From contig JAFEAP010000023.1 of assembly GCA_018266355.1 (NCBI GenBank), positions 62,001 through 126,000 of the forward strand: a DNA stretch of 64,000 nucleotides, given 5' to 3'. Position numbers and translations under genes: made by a program. Position 1 is the stretch's first letter. Every line of letters starts with the position of its first letter. This stretch comes from Bdellovibrionales bacterium (GTDB taxonomy: Bacteria > Bdellovibrionota > UBA1018). Below, one piece after another: positions 1 to 11,761 of the stretch. The notes below the pieces were generated by a model. The model ran no database searches, was not told the DNA's origin, and saw nothing but the letters and a program-made list of their open reading frames with translations.

Positions 1-294
1 GCTCCCCGCGGTCATCCAGTTCACGTCGCCGGGCCGGATCGGCTGCTCGGTCCCGAGCGAGTCGCGATGGTCGATGACTCCGTCGAAAAGGTAGGTCACC
101 GTCGCGAGCCCGATATGCGGGTGCGGAGGGACGTCGATCCCGCGGCCGGCGGCGAATTTCACCGGCCCCATGTGATCGAGGAAAACGAACGGCCCAACGC
201 CGCGGCCCCCTCGATAGGGAAGCACGCGTCCCACGAAAAGTCCGGGCGCGATTTCCGCGCGATGGGGCACGAGCCAGTCGAGCAACGTCGTCAT
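1..294 (-). CDS. Pirin family protein, N-terminal part (cut by window edge)
   Basis: The reverse strand encodes 98 residues beginning MTTLLDW and running off the window at base 1. It carries the pirin cupin signature: a V-x-R-x-LP-x-RG stretch, then [12 protein letters not shown], then an H-x-H-x-G metal-ligand stretch (PPHPHIGL), ending in DVNWMTAG. Pirins are metal-binding bicupins of about 230-290 residues, often with quercetinase-like dioxygenase or regulatory roles; the substrate here cannot be told. An AAAGGA ribosome site lies a few bases upstream of the ATG at 294. It is transcribed divergently from the RNA methyltransferase, with fewer than 40 bp between the two starts, so the promoters must overlap. 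Confidence 0.9.
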   Translation of the reverse strand, partial: MTTLLDWLVPHRAEIAPGLFVGRVLPYRGGRGVGPFVFLDHMGPVKFAAGRGIDVPPHPHIGLATVTYLFDGVIDHRDSLGTEQPIRPGDVNWMTAGS

Positions 295-332
295 CGTTTC
301 CTTTTACCCGAAGCCGCCGTAATGTCCAAGAC

Positions 333-1475
333 GTGGGCGACCTCCCGACTCTCAAGGACCATCCCGGATGCAACCCGGAGTGCCGCGCTTGCCACTACAA
401 AGCGCTCGACTATCCGGCCCAACTCGCGCGTAAGCGTCAGTGGGCCGAGACGCAGCTCGCCGAGTGGCGGGATCGTCTCGCGCCGATCGTGCCGGCGCCG
501 GAGAGCGACCGGATCGGTTACCGCGAGAAAAGCTGGTTTCGTTCTTCGTTTCGGGACGGAAAACTTTCGTTCGGGATGTTCCGCGCGCGGCAAGGCGAGA
601 CGCGGTGGGAGAGGGAATTCGTTTCTTGGGACGGGTGCCCGATCCACGTCGACGCGATCCGGGAGACGGCCGAGCGGCTAGCCGTCGCGATCGCCGAGCG
701 AGAGCCTCGGTTCGCGGCGGATTCGCTCTTCGGCGTTTGGTTCGGGGTTCCGCACGTCGTCCTCGTCGCGAACGCGCCCATTCCCGAGTCGATCGCCGCG
801 CTCGATTGGGAGAAACTCCTCGTCGCTCCGATCCGCCACGCGTGGTTCCACCGCACGAACCAGGTCGGCCGCACGGTCTTCGGCGTCGGTCCGATCGATC
901 CGCTCGGCGGTCCCGTGCCCGAGGGGCTCCACCCGATCCGCGCATTCCGCCAGATCGCGCGCACGCTCCTTCGCGAGGCTCGGACCGAAGCCGTCGCTGC
1001 GCTCGTCGCCGTGAAGCCGGACCGCGTTCTCGACCTCTACTGCGGGACCGGAGAGCTCGCCTCACTGCTTCCCGCGGACCTGGGCTGGGTCGGGCTCGAG
1101 GCGACTCGCGCGGCGGTCGAGTACGCACGCACGCTCCGCCGCCCGTCTCTCGCGGTTCCGCATCTCGCGTTTATCGGACTCGTCGAGGACCGGCTTCGCG
1201 ATTCGGCGCTCGCGGATGCCGTAGGAGACTCGAGGTACGCGCTTTACTTGAATCCACCGCGCCCCGGACTCGGGCCGGAAGGTCGAGCGGCGATGCGGGA
1301 TTTCGTCCGGGCGCGCCGCCCGGCCGGGGCGGTGTACCTCTCGTGCAGCGCTTCGAGCCTGGCGCGGGATCTTCGGATGTTCGTCGCCGAGGGGGCGAGC
1401 GTCGAGAGCTTGCGGCCCTTCGATTTCTTCCCGCAGACCGAGCATTTCGAGACGTTGGCGGTCCTTAGGTTTTGA
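333..1475 (+). CDS. TrmA/RlmD-family SAM-dependent RNA (uracil-5-)methyltransferase
   Basis: This 380-residue protein has the TrmA/RlmC/RlmD catalytic core. The SAM site is VLDLYCGTGELAS (near residue 215), followed by NPPRPGLG, a catalytic-cysteine loop YLSCSASSLARDL (Cys338) and the C-terminal FFPQTEHFE, where Glu373 matches the family's general base. An N-terminal C-x3-C-x2-C cluster (Cys13, Cys17, Cys20) resembles part of the Fe-S ligand set of RlmD-type enzymes. No TRAM domain is visible and the protein is shorter than typical RlmD (about 430). It probably makes m5U in tRNA or rRNA; the target cannot be fixed from sequence. The start is GTG 333; GTG 324 in the same frame is an alternative. 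Confidence 0.85.
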   Translation: MGDLPTLKDHPGCNPECRACHYKALDYPAQLARKRQWAETQLAEWRDRLAPIVPAPESDRIGYREKSWFRSSFRDGKLSFGMFRARQGETRWEREFVSWDGCPIHVDAIRETAERLAVAIAEREPRFAADSLFGVWFGVPHVVLVANAPIPESIAALDWEKLLVAPIRHAWFHRTNQVGRTVFGVGPIDPLGGPVPEGLHPIRAFRQIARTLLREARTEAVAALVAVKPDRVLDLYCGTGELASLLPADLGWVGLEATRAAVEYARTLRRPSLAVPHLAFIGLVEDRLRDSALADAVGDSRYALYLNPPRPGLGPEGRAAMRDFVRARRPAGAVYLSCSASSLARDLRMFVAEGASVESLRPFDFFPQTEHFETLAVLRF

Positions 1476-1532
1476 GGAAAAAAATTTTCGACGGGGTCAC
1501 GCTCAGGTCCGGTCCGGCGTTAAAGGGGGAAG

Positions 1533-2774
1533 ATGCGAATACAAGCGATGATTCTCGGATTGATCGGGCTTCTCCCATGGGCTTCTGCGCGCGCCGCCGA
1601 AGAATGCGAGAAAGGCGAGGCCTGGGACGCCGGAATGGCGATGTGCATGCCGATTCCGGCGGCGGGAAAGACTGTTCGGTCGCTCTCGGTCCGCGCGAAC
1701 GCGTTCGGCGCATACGTCACGGGCTCGGGTCCGCGAGGAAAGGATGCGTTCGCAGCGCCGAACTGGGTGATGGCCGATCTCGGGACGTCGGCCGGGGAAA
1801 GGCATTATTTCAATCTCGACTTCATGGGCACGGCGGAGAAGTGGACTTTTCCTCGCTCGGGGTATCCGCTCCTCGGTCAGATCGGCGAACACGACGAGAA
1901 CGGGGCTCCATTCATCGACTCGCAGCACCCGCACTCGTCACCGATCATGGGCCTCACCCTGAGCGATACGATCGCGCTCGGCGACGGGGAAGGCCGGAGT
2001 TTGAAGCTCTCGTTCGCTCCGCGCGGAGAATCCATCGACGGGCCGATCGCGTTCATGCACCGGTCGACCGGCGAAGTGAATCCGGATGCGCCGCTCGGCC
2101 ACCACCTCGGCCAGGACGCGGGCCACATCTCGAGTACCGTGTTCGCCGCCGGACTTGGCCTCGGGACGACCCGGATCGAGGCGTCCGCTTTTCACGGCGC
2201 CGAACCCGAACCGACCAAGGTCGATCTTCCGATGGGATCGCCCGATTCCTACTCGCTCCGCCTCTCGCACGATTTCTCCTCCGCCTTCACCGCGATGGCT
2301 TCCGCCGCGTACGTGAAGAATCCGGAGCACGACGACCCGACGATCCCGTTCGTCGCGCGGTATTCGGCTTCGGCATATTCGAAGCATTCCCTCGGCACGT
2401 TCCGCTTCGAAAATACGTTCATTCTAGGCATGATCGCGAAGTACGATCACGTCCCGACGCTCTTTTCGGTCGGCGAGGAATTCCTCCTTCGCGACGAATC
2501 CGCGAATTCGATCTTCGGACGATTCGAGTTCATCCAGCGGACGGCCGACGAACTCGCGATTCCGTCGTCGACGCCAGACGAAGCGCGCCCGGTCTACGCG
2601 ACGACTCTCGGGTACACGCGATCGCTCGTCCGCGGCGAAACGGGCGAGGTCGGTCTCGGCGTTTCGGGAACGCACCTCTTTTTACCCGCGGAGTTCCGCG
2701 GGGCTTACGACGGGGATCCTTGGAGCGGAAAAGTCTTTCTCCGGATTACCGGGATGAAGGCCTGGGATCTCTAG
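1533..2774 (+). CDS. Predicted outer-membrane protein of the metal-resistance-associated family
   Basis: A 413-residue protein with a clear Sec signal peptide (hydrophobic stretch, cleavage after ASARA near residue 21). Conserved motifs include LLGQIGEHDENG, FIDSQHPH, AFMHR, APLGHH and a QDAGHIS block, followed by alternating hydrophobic and aromatic beta-rich segments. I associate this His-rich motif set with uncharacterised outer-membrane proteins often found beside copper or silver efflux genes; that is recollection of the family and no metal gene lies nearby here. Many His residues sit in the N-terminal half, compatible with metal contact. It stands alone, followed directly by a strong bidirectional hairpin. 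Confidence 0.7.
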   Translation: MRIQAMILGLIGLLPWASARAAEECEKGEAWDAGMAMCMPIPAAGKTVRSLSVRANAFGAYVTGSGPRGKDAFAAPNWVMADLGTSAGERHYFNLDFMGTAEKWTFPRSGYPLLGQIGEHDENGAPFIDSQHPHSSPIMGLTLSDTIALGDGEGRSLKLSFAPRGESIDGPIAFMHRSTGEVNPDAPLGHHLGQDAGHISSTVFAAGLGLGTTRIEASAFHGAEPEPTKVDLPMGSPDSYSLRLSHDFSSAFTAMASAAYVKNPEHDDPTIPFVARYSASAYSKHSLGTFRFENTFILGMIAKYDHVPTLFSVGEEFLLRDESANSIFGRFEFIQRTADELAIPSSTPDEARPVYATTLGYTRSLVRGETGEVGLGVSGTHLFLPAEFRGAYDGDPWSGKVFLRITGMKAWDL

Positions 2775-2778
2775 CTAA

Positions 2779-2810
2779 GGATCTAAACTAAGAATCCTTA
2801 GTTTAGATCC
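2779..2810. terminator. Perfect 14-bp hairpin between convergent genes
   Basis: The arms 2779-2792 and 2797-2810 are perfect reverse complements around a 4-base loop. The element follows the outer-membrane gene by four bases and contains the stop codon of the convergent small gene, so it could end transcription from both sides. The stem is AT-rich rather than GC-rich and has no long T tract, so it may act as an mRNA-stabilising or attenuating structure. Confidence 0.65.
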
Positions 2811-3087
2811 CGCCGTTCATCTCAAGCGCGACCAAACAGATCGCCTCCGCCGGAGTGGAGCCCGAACGCTCGAACGCGCGCGTCTCCAAGGTCTTCGCGA
2901 CCGACTTATAGAACCGGGCTTGCCACGTCTTTCCGCCCGAGAGCTGGAGCCGGTACCCATCGGCGACGACCGTGTCGACGACTTTCCACGCCGCGGCGAT
3001 ATCGGTGCTGTACGCCGACACTTCGCCCGAACGCTGATTGAAGACGTATTCCGCGACGGCGGCGTCCATTTCCTTCCCGGCGTTCAT
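2803..3087 (-). CDS. Small protein with phage ABA-sandwich (BC1872-like) domain
   Basis: This 94-residue protein contains the pattern of the small phage-associated ABA-sandwich family: AGKEMDAAVAEYVF at the start, YSTDIAAAWKVVD in the middle and a C-terminal TPAEAICLVALEM. The function of the family is unknown. It lies 3 bp downstream of the isochorismatase-like gene on the same strand, so the two are co-transcribed. There are no phage structural, integrase or lysis genes nearby, so this looks like a stray phage-derived gene rather than part of a prophage. Its stop codon lies inside the hairpin at 2779-2810. Confidence 0.7.
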   Translation of the reverse strand: MNAGKEMDAAVAEYVFNQRSGEVSAYSTDIAAAWKVVDTVVADGYRLQLSGGKTWQARFYKSVAKTLETRAFERSGSTPAEAICLVALEMNGGI

Positions 3088-3090
3088 CGC

Positions 3091-3675
3091 TCAGTGCCCG
3101 ATCGCCGAGACGAAGGCCTCGGTCGTGACGACGGCGGCCTGTTTCGGAAAAAGCTTCGTCGTGAGAAACGCATGGGTCTCGGCGTCCGGGTCGGCGCAAG
3201 CATCGGCGAGAACCGTCATCCGGTAGTCGAGGTCGGCTCCAAGACGGACCGACGAGAGGATGCACCCGCTCGTCGAGACGCCGGCCATCACGAGGTGATT
3301 CACGTCTTTCGCGCGCAGGAGGGCGGGGAGATCCGTGTCTACGAACGGCGAAACCCGGCGTTTCGTGACGATCGGCTCGCCGAGGAAAGGCGCGAGTTCG
3401 GGATGGATTTCCGCTCCATCGGACCCGTCGACGAGGCGATTCGCGGATTTCGCCATCGTGAAGCCGAGATTATTCGGCGAGGCCTCCGGGTGTCCGGGAC
3501 GAAAGGCGACGCGCACGTGGAAAATCGGAAGTTTCGCCGCGCGGGCAGCGGTCAGGGCGCGCTTCACGCGCGGGAGTAGCGCTTCGAGCTGGGCCTCGAC
3601 GTTCTTCAGGATGTCGGGTTGGAAATCCATCAGGACGAGGGCGGAGCGTTTCAGGTCGAATTTCATTTCGGACAT
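3091..3675 (-). CDS. Isochorismatase-family cysteine hydrolase
   Basis: A 194-residue cytoplasmic hydrolase of the isochorismatase/nicotinamidase fold. The catalytic triad can be placed: Asp17 in VLMDFQPD, Lys105 in VTKRRVSPF and Cys138 in GVSTSGCILSS. Family members hydrolyse isochorismate, nicotinamide, ureido acids or similar small amides; the substrate is not evident. Length is normal for the family. The start at 3675 has a strong GAGGAGAG ribosome site. It is the first gene of a pair with the small phage-like gene and is about 100 bp downstream of the SNF2 gene, so it may have its own promoter. Confidence 0.9.
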   Translation of the reverse strand: MSEMKFDLKRSALVLMDFQPDILKNVEAQLEALLPRVKRALTAARAAKLPIFHVRVAFRPGHPEASPNNLGFTMAKSANRLVDGSDGAEIHPELAPFLGEPIVTKRRVSPFVDTDLPALLRAKDVNHLVMAGVSTSGCILSSVRLGADLDYRMTVLADACADPDAETHAFLTTKLFPKQAAVVTTEAFVSAIGH

Positions 3676-3775
3676 CGGGTCTCTCCTCGGTCCGAGAGTA
3701 ACTCGCGCGAGCGGATTCGAAAACCTTCGTGCGAAAAATGGAAGGCTCGGGGGACCTAACCGATCGAGCGATCGC

Positions 3776-7531
<3,756 letters not shown>

Positions 7532-7584
7532 TCAGACCCCAAACGCTTCTCACGGATTTCGGACGGAATGAAACGAATTTCTCG

Positions 7585-8106
7585 TTAGTCTTTCCGCTCG
7601 AGGTCGAGGAGCGCCCGTTTAACCGCTTCCCCGCCCGCGAACCCGGTTAGGCTTCCGTTAGCGCCGATCACCCGGTGGCAGGGGATGACGATCGAGATCG
7701 GGTTTCGGCCGTTCGCGGCGCCGACCGCCCGGCAGGCTTTCGGAGAGCCGATGCGCCGGGCTTGGTCGCCGTAACTCCGCGTTTCGCCAAAGGGAATTCG
7801 CCTCAGGGCGTTCCAGGCCTTCTTTTGGAACTCGGTCCCGATCGGATCGAGGGGCAGGTCGAACTCGGTCCGCCGGCCTGCGAAGTACTCGTCGAGTTGG
7901 CGAGCGGTCTCCCGCAGCACGGGATGGTCGCGATGCGTTTCGGGGTGCGCGCCTCCGCGAAGGACGGTCACGCGTTCCGGTCTATCGTTTTCCCAAAGAA
8001 TCGCCACGAGCGCGCGGGCGTTCGCGACGAGGGTGAGTTTCCCGACCGGGCTGCGGTAGGTCGTCTGAACGAGATCGGCGGATCGAACGGCGTTTCTTTT
8101 TTTCAT
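7585..8106 (-). CDS. ogt: Methylated-DNA--[protein]-cysteine S-methyltransferase
   Basis: A 173-residue suicide alkyltransferase that takes methyl groups from O6-methylguanine or O4-methylthymine onto a cysteine. The active-site motif IPCHRVIG (Cys143) and the downstream [13 protein letters not shown] helix are intact. The N-terminal domain begins at [12 protein letters not shown] near residue 18, so the ATG at 8106 is a credible start. Its first 125 nt overlap the 3' end of the Ada-AlkA gene in another frame, which is long for coupled genes. The start codon abuts a run of seven A residues (see findings). It probably works with the adjacent Ada-AlkA protein. Confidence 0.93.
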   Translation of the reverse strand: MKKRNAVRSADLVQTTYRSPVGKLTLVANARALVAILWENDRPERVTVLRGGAHPETHRDHPVLRETARQLDEYFAGRRTEFDLPLDPIGTEFQKKAWNALRRIPFGETRSYGDQARRIGSPKACRAVGAANGRNPISIVIPCHRVIGANGSLTGFAGGEAVKRALLDLERKD

Positions 8107-9547
8107 CGGTCTTCTTCCTTCGGTTCGAGAGGGTTTCGGCGAACGCCTCCCAGAGGTGGATCGCGGCGTAAGAGCGCCAGGGCCTCACGGAATCGAGTTT
8201 CAACTCGGGATATTTTTCGAGCGCGCGTCTCAAGATCAGGTCGGTGCCCGGAAAGGCGTCCGGGTCGCCGATCGTCCGGAGCGCGAGGTATTCGGCGGAC
8301 CATGCGCCGATGCCTTTCACTTCGCGGAGCTTGCGCTTGAACGTTTCCGGATCCTGGGCTTCGGTGAAGTCGATCGCTCTTTCCGCGACGAGGCGCGAGA
8401 ATTCGCGGATCGTCTCCTTTCGCATACCCGTCGTGCGGACCTCGTCGAGACGCGCGCGCGCGAGGCGCTCGGGCGTCGGGAAGAGCCGGATCGTCACGCC
8501 GGTTTCGGGATGGGCGAAAGGTTCGCCGTAGTGTTCGACGAGGGAAGCGAGGAGCGCCGAAGCTTGGGTCGTCGACACGAGTTGGCCGAGAATCGTCGCG
8601 ATTCCCGTCTCGAAGGCGTCCCATCCGCGCGGGAGCCGGAGTCCCGGCTTCGCACGTTCGAGCCGCCCGAGCACGGGAATTTCGCGGAAATGATTCGAGA
8701 CCCAAAGCGGATCCGAGTCGAGGTCGAACATTTTCCGCACGCGGCGGGCGACTTCGAAGAGAACGGAGGCATCGTCCGTTCGCACTCGCAGGTTCAATCC
8801 GTGGCCGGAGGTCGCGGGCGAAACCGTGAACGCTCCGCTCGCTTTCCCGATGCGGAACACGCGCGAGTAGGCGCCGTCCGCGGTGGATTCGAGGCCCGGG
8901 ATCGGGTGGCGGACGAAGAATCGGTGGATGACCGCCCAGTCGTAAGGTGGGCGATAGGCGAGGTGGAGCGTGAGGCCCTCCCCGTCCGCGGACTTCGATT
9001 TCCGCTTCCGCAGCTCGGTCGGCGGCCGGGAAAAACGCTTCCGGAAGGCGTCGTTGAAACGGCGGAGGGAGGCGAATCCGGAGGCGTCGGCGATCTCCGT
9101 CATCGGGAGCGCGGTCTCGGTCACGAGTTTTCTCGCGAAATCGAGCCGGTTCGCGTCGGCGATTTGTTTCGGACTCCTCCCGATTTCGGATTCGAAGAGA
9201 CGGCGGAGATGGCGGGCGCTCACGCCGAACGGCCGGGCGAAGTCGTCTTCGTTTTTCGCGGCCGCGGCGTTCGCGGCGAGGAGGCGGAGCGCTCGGTTCA
9301 CGATCGCCGAGGTTCCGATCCAGGCGGGGGAGAGCGGCGCGGATTCCGGGCGGCAACGGAGGCAGGGGCGAAAACCCGCGCGTTCGGCCGCGGTCGCCGA
9401 TTTGTAGAACTCGACGTTTTCGCGCTTCGGTTTCGCCGGGCAGATCGGGCGGCAGTAGATCCCCGTCGTCTTCACGCCGACGAAGAACTTCCCGTCGAAT
9501 CGGGCGTCCCGGGCGAGCATCGCGGAGTAAAGAGCCTCGTGGTCCAT
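7982..9547 (-). CDS. Ada-type methylphosphotriester sensor/AraC regulator fused to AlkA glycosylase
   Basis: About 521 residues from the ATG at 9547, chosen because the family begins close to [11 protein letters not shown]; an upstream in-frame ATG at 9598 would add 17 residues. Residues 1-70 are the Ada zinc domain with Cys32, Cys36, Cys62 and Cys65. An AraC-type helix-turn-helix pair follows (about 90-190; [24 protein letters not shown] region). The rest is AlkA 3-methyladenine DNA glycosylase with the helix-hairpin-helix [15 protein letters not shown] and catalytic Asp in FPGTDLIL. This fusion is known in several bacteria: it senses methylated phosphate backbone, activates the regulon and excises alkylated bases. 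The last 40 or so residues are basic and read across the start of ogt, so they are probably not a folded domain. Confidence 0.92.
   Translation of the reverse strand: MDHEALYSAMLARDARFDGKFFVGVKTTGIYCRPICPAKPKRENVEFYKSATAAERAGFRPCLRCRPESAPLSPAWIGTSAIVNRALRLLAANAAAAKNEDDFARPFGVSARHLRRLFESEIGRSPKQIADANRLDFARKLVTETALPMTEIADASGFASLRRFNDAFRKRFSRPPTELRKRKSKSADGEGLTLHLAYRPPYDWAVIHRFFVRHPIPGLESTADGAYSRVFRIGKASGAFTVSPATSGHGLNLRVRTDDASVLFEVARRVRKMFDLDSDPLWVSNHFREIPVLGRLERAKPGLRLPRGWDAFETGIATILGQLVSTTQASALLASLVEHYGEPFAHPETGVTIRLFPTPERLARARLDEVRTTGMRKETIREFSRLVAERAIDFTEAQDPETFKRKLREVKGIGAWSAEYLALRTIGDPDAFPGTDLILRRALEKYPELKLDSVRPWRSYAAIHLWEAFAETLSNRRKKTDEKKKRRSIRRSRSDDLPQPGRETHPRRERPRARGDSLGKR
8097..8103 (-). 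other. A7 homopolymer at the Ada-AlkA/Ogt overlap, slippage-prone
   Basis: On the minus strand seven consecutive A residues follow the ogt ATG directly. In the Ada-AlkA frame they are read within codons for Glu-Lys-Lys. Loss of one A in a transcript would move translation from the Ada-AlkA frame into the ogt frame and give a single Ada-AlkA-Ogt chain. This is a sequence observation; use of the site is inference. Confidence 0.4.
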
Positions 9548-9613
9548 GAACGCCACTCTAACCCGGATCGGGGGCGAAGACTCGCCATTTTCGGACATGA
9601 TCGTTCCGGGGCG

Positions 9614-10516
9614 TCAGTGCCGCAGATTCTCCCACCATTTCGCGGCTTGGGCCGCGGTAATCTCTTCTTGGACTAGAGCGCCGCAGCCTTCCCGGAGGAG
9701 GAGTTTCTTGTCGCCGTTTCCGCGTTTTCCGGATTTCAGATTCGCGCCCGATTTTTTTTGCCAATCTTGGAGCGGCTCGACCTTGCCGAACCATGGATGG
9801 CCCGGAGTCGAGTTGAACGCGAAAAACTGGTCGCCGAAGAAAATGGATTTGCTCCAATCGCTTTCGCCCCAAATCGGGAGGCGCTCCTTCTTCCCTCGGA
9901 AATGGATCCGTTCGAGCGGGGGGACATAGCGCGGATCGAGGTGGAAGGGGCGGTAGAATTTCTGCCAAAGGGGAAAGGTGATTTTCGGGTCGAACGTGTA
10001 CGCTCGGATCGCCTTCGGATTCACGATGATCCATTCGTGGAGGGTCGGGGTGACGTGCTCGACGAGCTGGCCGGATTTCAGTTCCTTCACGGAAATCGAT
10101 TTTCGGAGCGGGATTTCGTCGCCGTCCGAATGGACGAATCGATAGGCGGTGGCCTCGGGATTGATCTCGAAGGCCACGAGCACGGCGTTCGGTCCGCCGT
10201 AATGTTCATGGAGGACGCCATGGGATCCCAGGACCGGATCGATCCAGCTGAAAGCCACGCGGTTTCCGTAAAGGTCGAGTAAGTCGCGAACGGAGCGGAC
10301 GTAATCGTCGGAGTCGATCCGAGGGAGATTCGCGAGGGGCGCGCCTTCCGCCATTCCGGAACGGGACAAATTCGAAGGACTAACCCAACGGAAGAGGAAG
10401 CGAGGCGGGGCGGTCTTTTCGACCTTCGAGGCGTAGGACTTCAGGTCGACCGCGGCGCGGGCGGGTGTCGCCGCGGCCAGGAGGACCGCGAGAGTGATGG
10501 GGAAAACAGACCTCAC
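9614..10516 (-). CDS. Exported protein of unknown function
   Basis: About 300 residues if translation begins at the GTG at 10516, giving a textbook signal peptide with cleavage after ATPARA. An upstream ATG at 10570 would put 18 residues before this signal and is less likely. The mature part contains LHEHYGGPNAVLVAFEIN, an EHVTPTLHEWIIVNP block, PFHLDPRYVPPLERI and a C-terminal AKWWENLRH. I do not recognise the family. It is divergent from the metallo-beta-lactamase exonuclease and lies directly behind ada-alkA on the same strand, though its stop codon precedes that gene in the opposite functional context. No catalytic motif is evident. Confidence 0.65.
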   Translation of the reverse strand: MRSVFPITLAVLLAAATPARAAVDLKSYASKVEKTAPPRFLFRWVSPSNLSRSGMAEGAPLANLPRIDSDDYVRSVRDLLDLYGNRVAFSWIDPVLGSHGVLHEHYGGPNAVLVAFEINPEATAYRFVHSDGDEIPLRKSISVKELKSGQLVEHVTPTLHEWIIVNPKAIRAYTFDPKITFPLWQKFYRPFHLDPRYVPPLERIHFRGKKERLPIWGESDWSKSIFFGDQFFAFNSTPGHPWFGKVEPLQDWQKKSGANLKSGKRGNGDKKLLLREGCGALVQEEITAAQAAKWWENLRH

Positions 10517-10645
10517 TTTTCGAGGATAGCACTCCCTTTCAATTGAGCAGGAAAATAACGCCTCGCGCATCGGGTCAAAGTCTATCGACGAACCGGGGAG
10601 ATCGGCACCGAGTGCGGGTCTACCAATCCCCGAGCGGACTAGGCA

Positions 10646-10651
10646 TATTAT
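10646..10651 (+). promoter_or_regulatory. Candidate -10 box just upstream of the exonuclease start
   Basis: TATTAT lies six bases before the ATG at 10658, and no Shine-Dalgarno sequence is visible. If it is the -10 element, transcription would begin at or next to the ATG, giving a leaderless message. No good -35 box is seen at the expected distance. Confidence 0.3.
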
Positions 10652-10657
10652 TCCGAC

Positions 10658-11761
10658 ATGCGCAGTCTCGCCTCGCCTCTCATCGCGTGGACCGATAAAG
10701 GGTTGTACTGCGAAGCCGGAGGTTTCTACATCGATCCCCACCGTGCCGTCGACCTCGCCGTGGTCACGCACGCGCATAGCGACCACGCTCGCCGCGGATC
10801 GAAACATTACATCACCGTCGATTCCGGGATCGGACTTCTCCGCGCGCGGATCGGGAAGAAAATCTCCGTCGAAGGCGTGAAATACGGCGAGCGCATCCGT
10901 CTCGGCGACGTCACGGTCAGTCTCCACTCCGCTGGCCATATCCTCGGTTCCGCCCAGGTCCGCGTCGAGTACGGCGGCGAAGTCTGGGTCGCGTCGGGCG
11001 ATTACAAACGCGATCCCGATCCGAGTTGCGAACCGTTCGAGTCGGTTCGCTGCGATACGTTCATCACCGAGGCGACCTTCGGCACGCCGAAGTACACCTG
11101 GCCGAAGGGCGCGGATCACGGCGCAGACCTCGCCCGGTGGTGGAGCGAGAACGCGGACGCGGATCGGAACGCGATCGTCTTCGGGTATTCGCTCGGGAAA
11201 GGGCAGCGCATCCTGGCCGAGCTTGCGCGCGCGCATGACTCCGAACACGCGCCGCACGCGCGCCGACCGGTGCTGATCCACTCGGCGATGGTCGAGCTCA
11301 CGGAGTGCTACCGCGCCGAGGGCCGCGTCCTAGCGCCGACGCGTCCGCTCGACGAGGCCATCGCCGATGTCGAAGCGCGGGACGGAAAGCTCGCCGGCGA
11401 GTTGATTCTCGCTCCGCCGTCCGTCCTCGACGAGTCGTGGGCGAAGCGCCTCGGCGATTACCGCACGGCGTTCGCCTCGGGATGGATGCAGAGCGGGGGA
11501 TGGGGGCGCGGCCGGTACGATCACGGCTTCGTGATGTCGGATCACGCGGATTGGAACGACTTGAACCGGACCATCCGCGAGAGCGGCGCCACCCGCGTCT
11601 TCGTCCAGCATCGCGACGGCGCGCTCGTCCGCCACTTGCGCGGACTCGGTCTCGAAGCGTACTCCGCGGACGACCTCGTGCCCGAACGTTACGCGCGGCT
11701 GCCGGTGAAGAACCTCGATTTGTTCGCGGGCCTTCGTCCGCCGGAAGCGAGCGGTCCGTGA
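10658..11761 (+). CDS. Metallo-beta-lactamase-fold DNA exonuclease (ligase-associated exonuclease family)
   Basis: A 367-residue beta-CASP/MBL-type nuclease. The metal motif THAHSDHAR is near residue 40; further ligand regions are SAGHILGS near 90, ASGDYKRD near 110 and SDHADW near 290. It resembles the exonuclease that in many bacteria is encoded beside an ATP-dependent DNA ligase and an Lhr-type helicase and is assigned to DNA-damage response. Here neither of those partners is present; the next gene is a nuclease-XPD helicase, joined by a GTGA overlap of stop and start. Function is inferred as DNA end processing during repair. Confidence 0.88.
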   Translation: MRSLASPLIAWTDKGLYCEAGGFYIDPHRAVDLAVVTHAHSDHARRGSKHYITVDSGIGLLRARIGKKISVEGVKYGERIRLGDVTVSLHSAGHILGSAQVRVEYGGEVWVASGDYKRDPDPSCEPFESVRCDTFITEATFGTPKYTWPKGADHGADLARWWSENADADRNAIVFGYSLGKGQRILAELARAHDSEHAPHARRPVLIHSAMVELTECYRAEGRVLAPTRPLDEAIADVEARDGKLAGELILAPPSVLDESWAKRLGDYRTAFASGWMQSGGWGRGRYDHGFVMSDHADWNDLNRTIRESGATRVFVQHRDGALVRHLRGLGLEAYSADDLVPERYARLPVKNLDLFAGLRPPEASGP

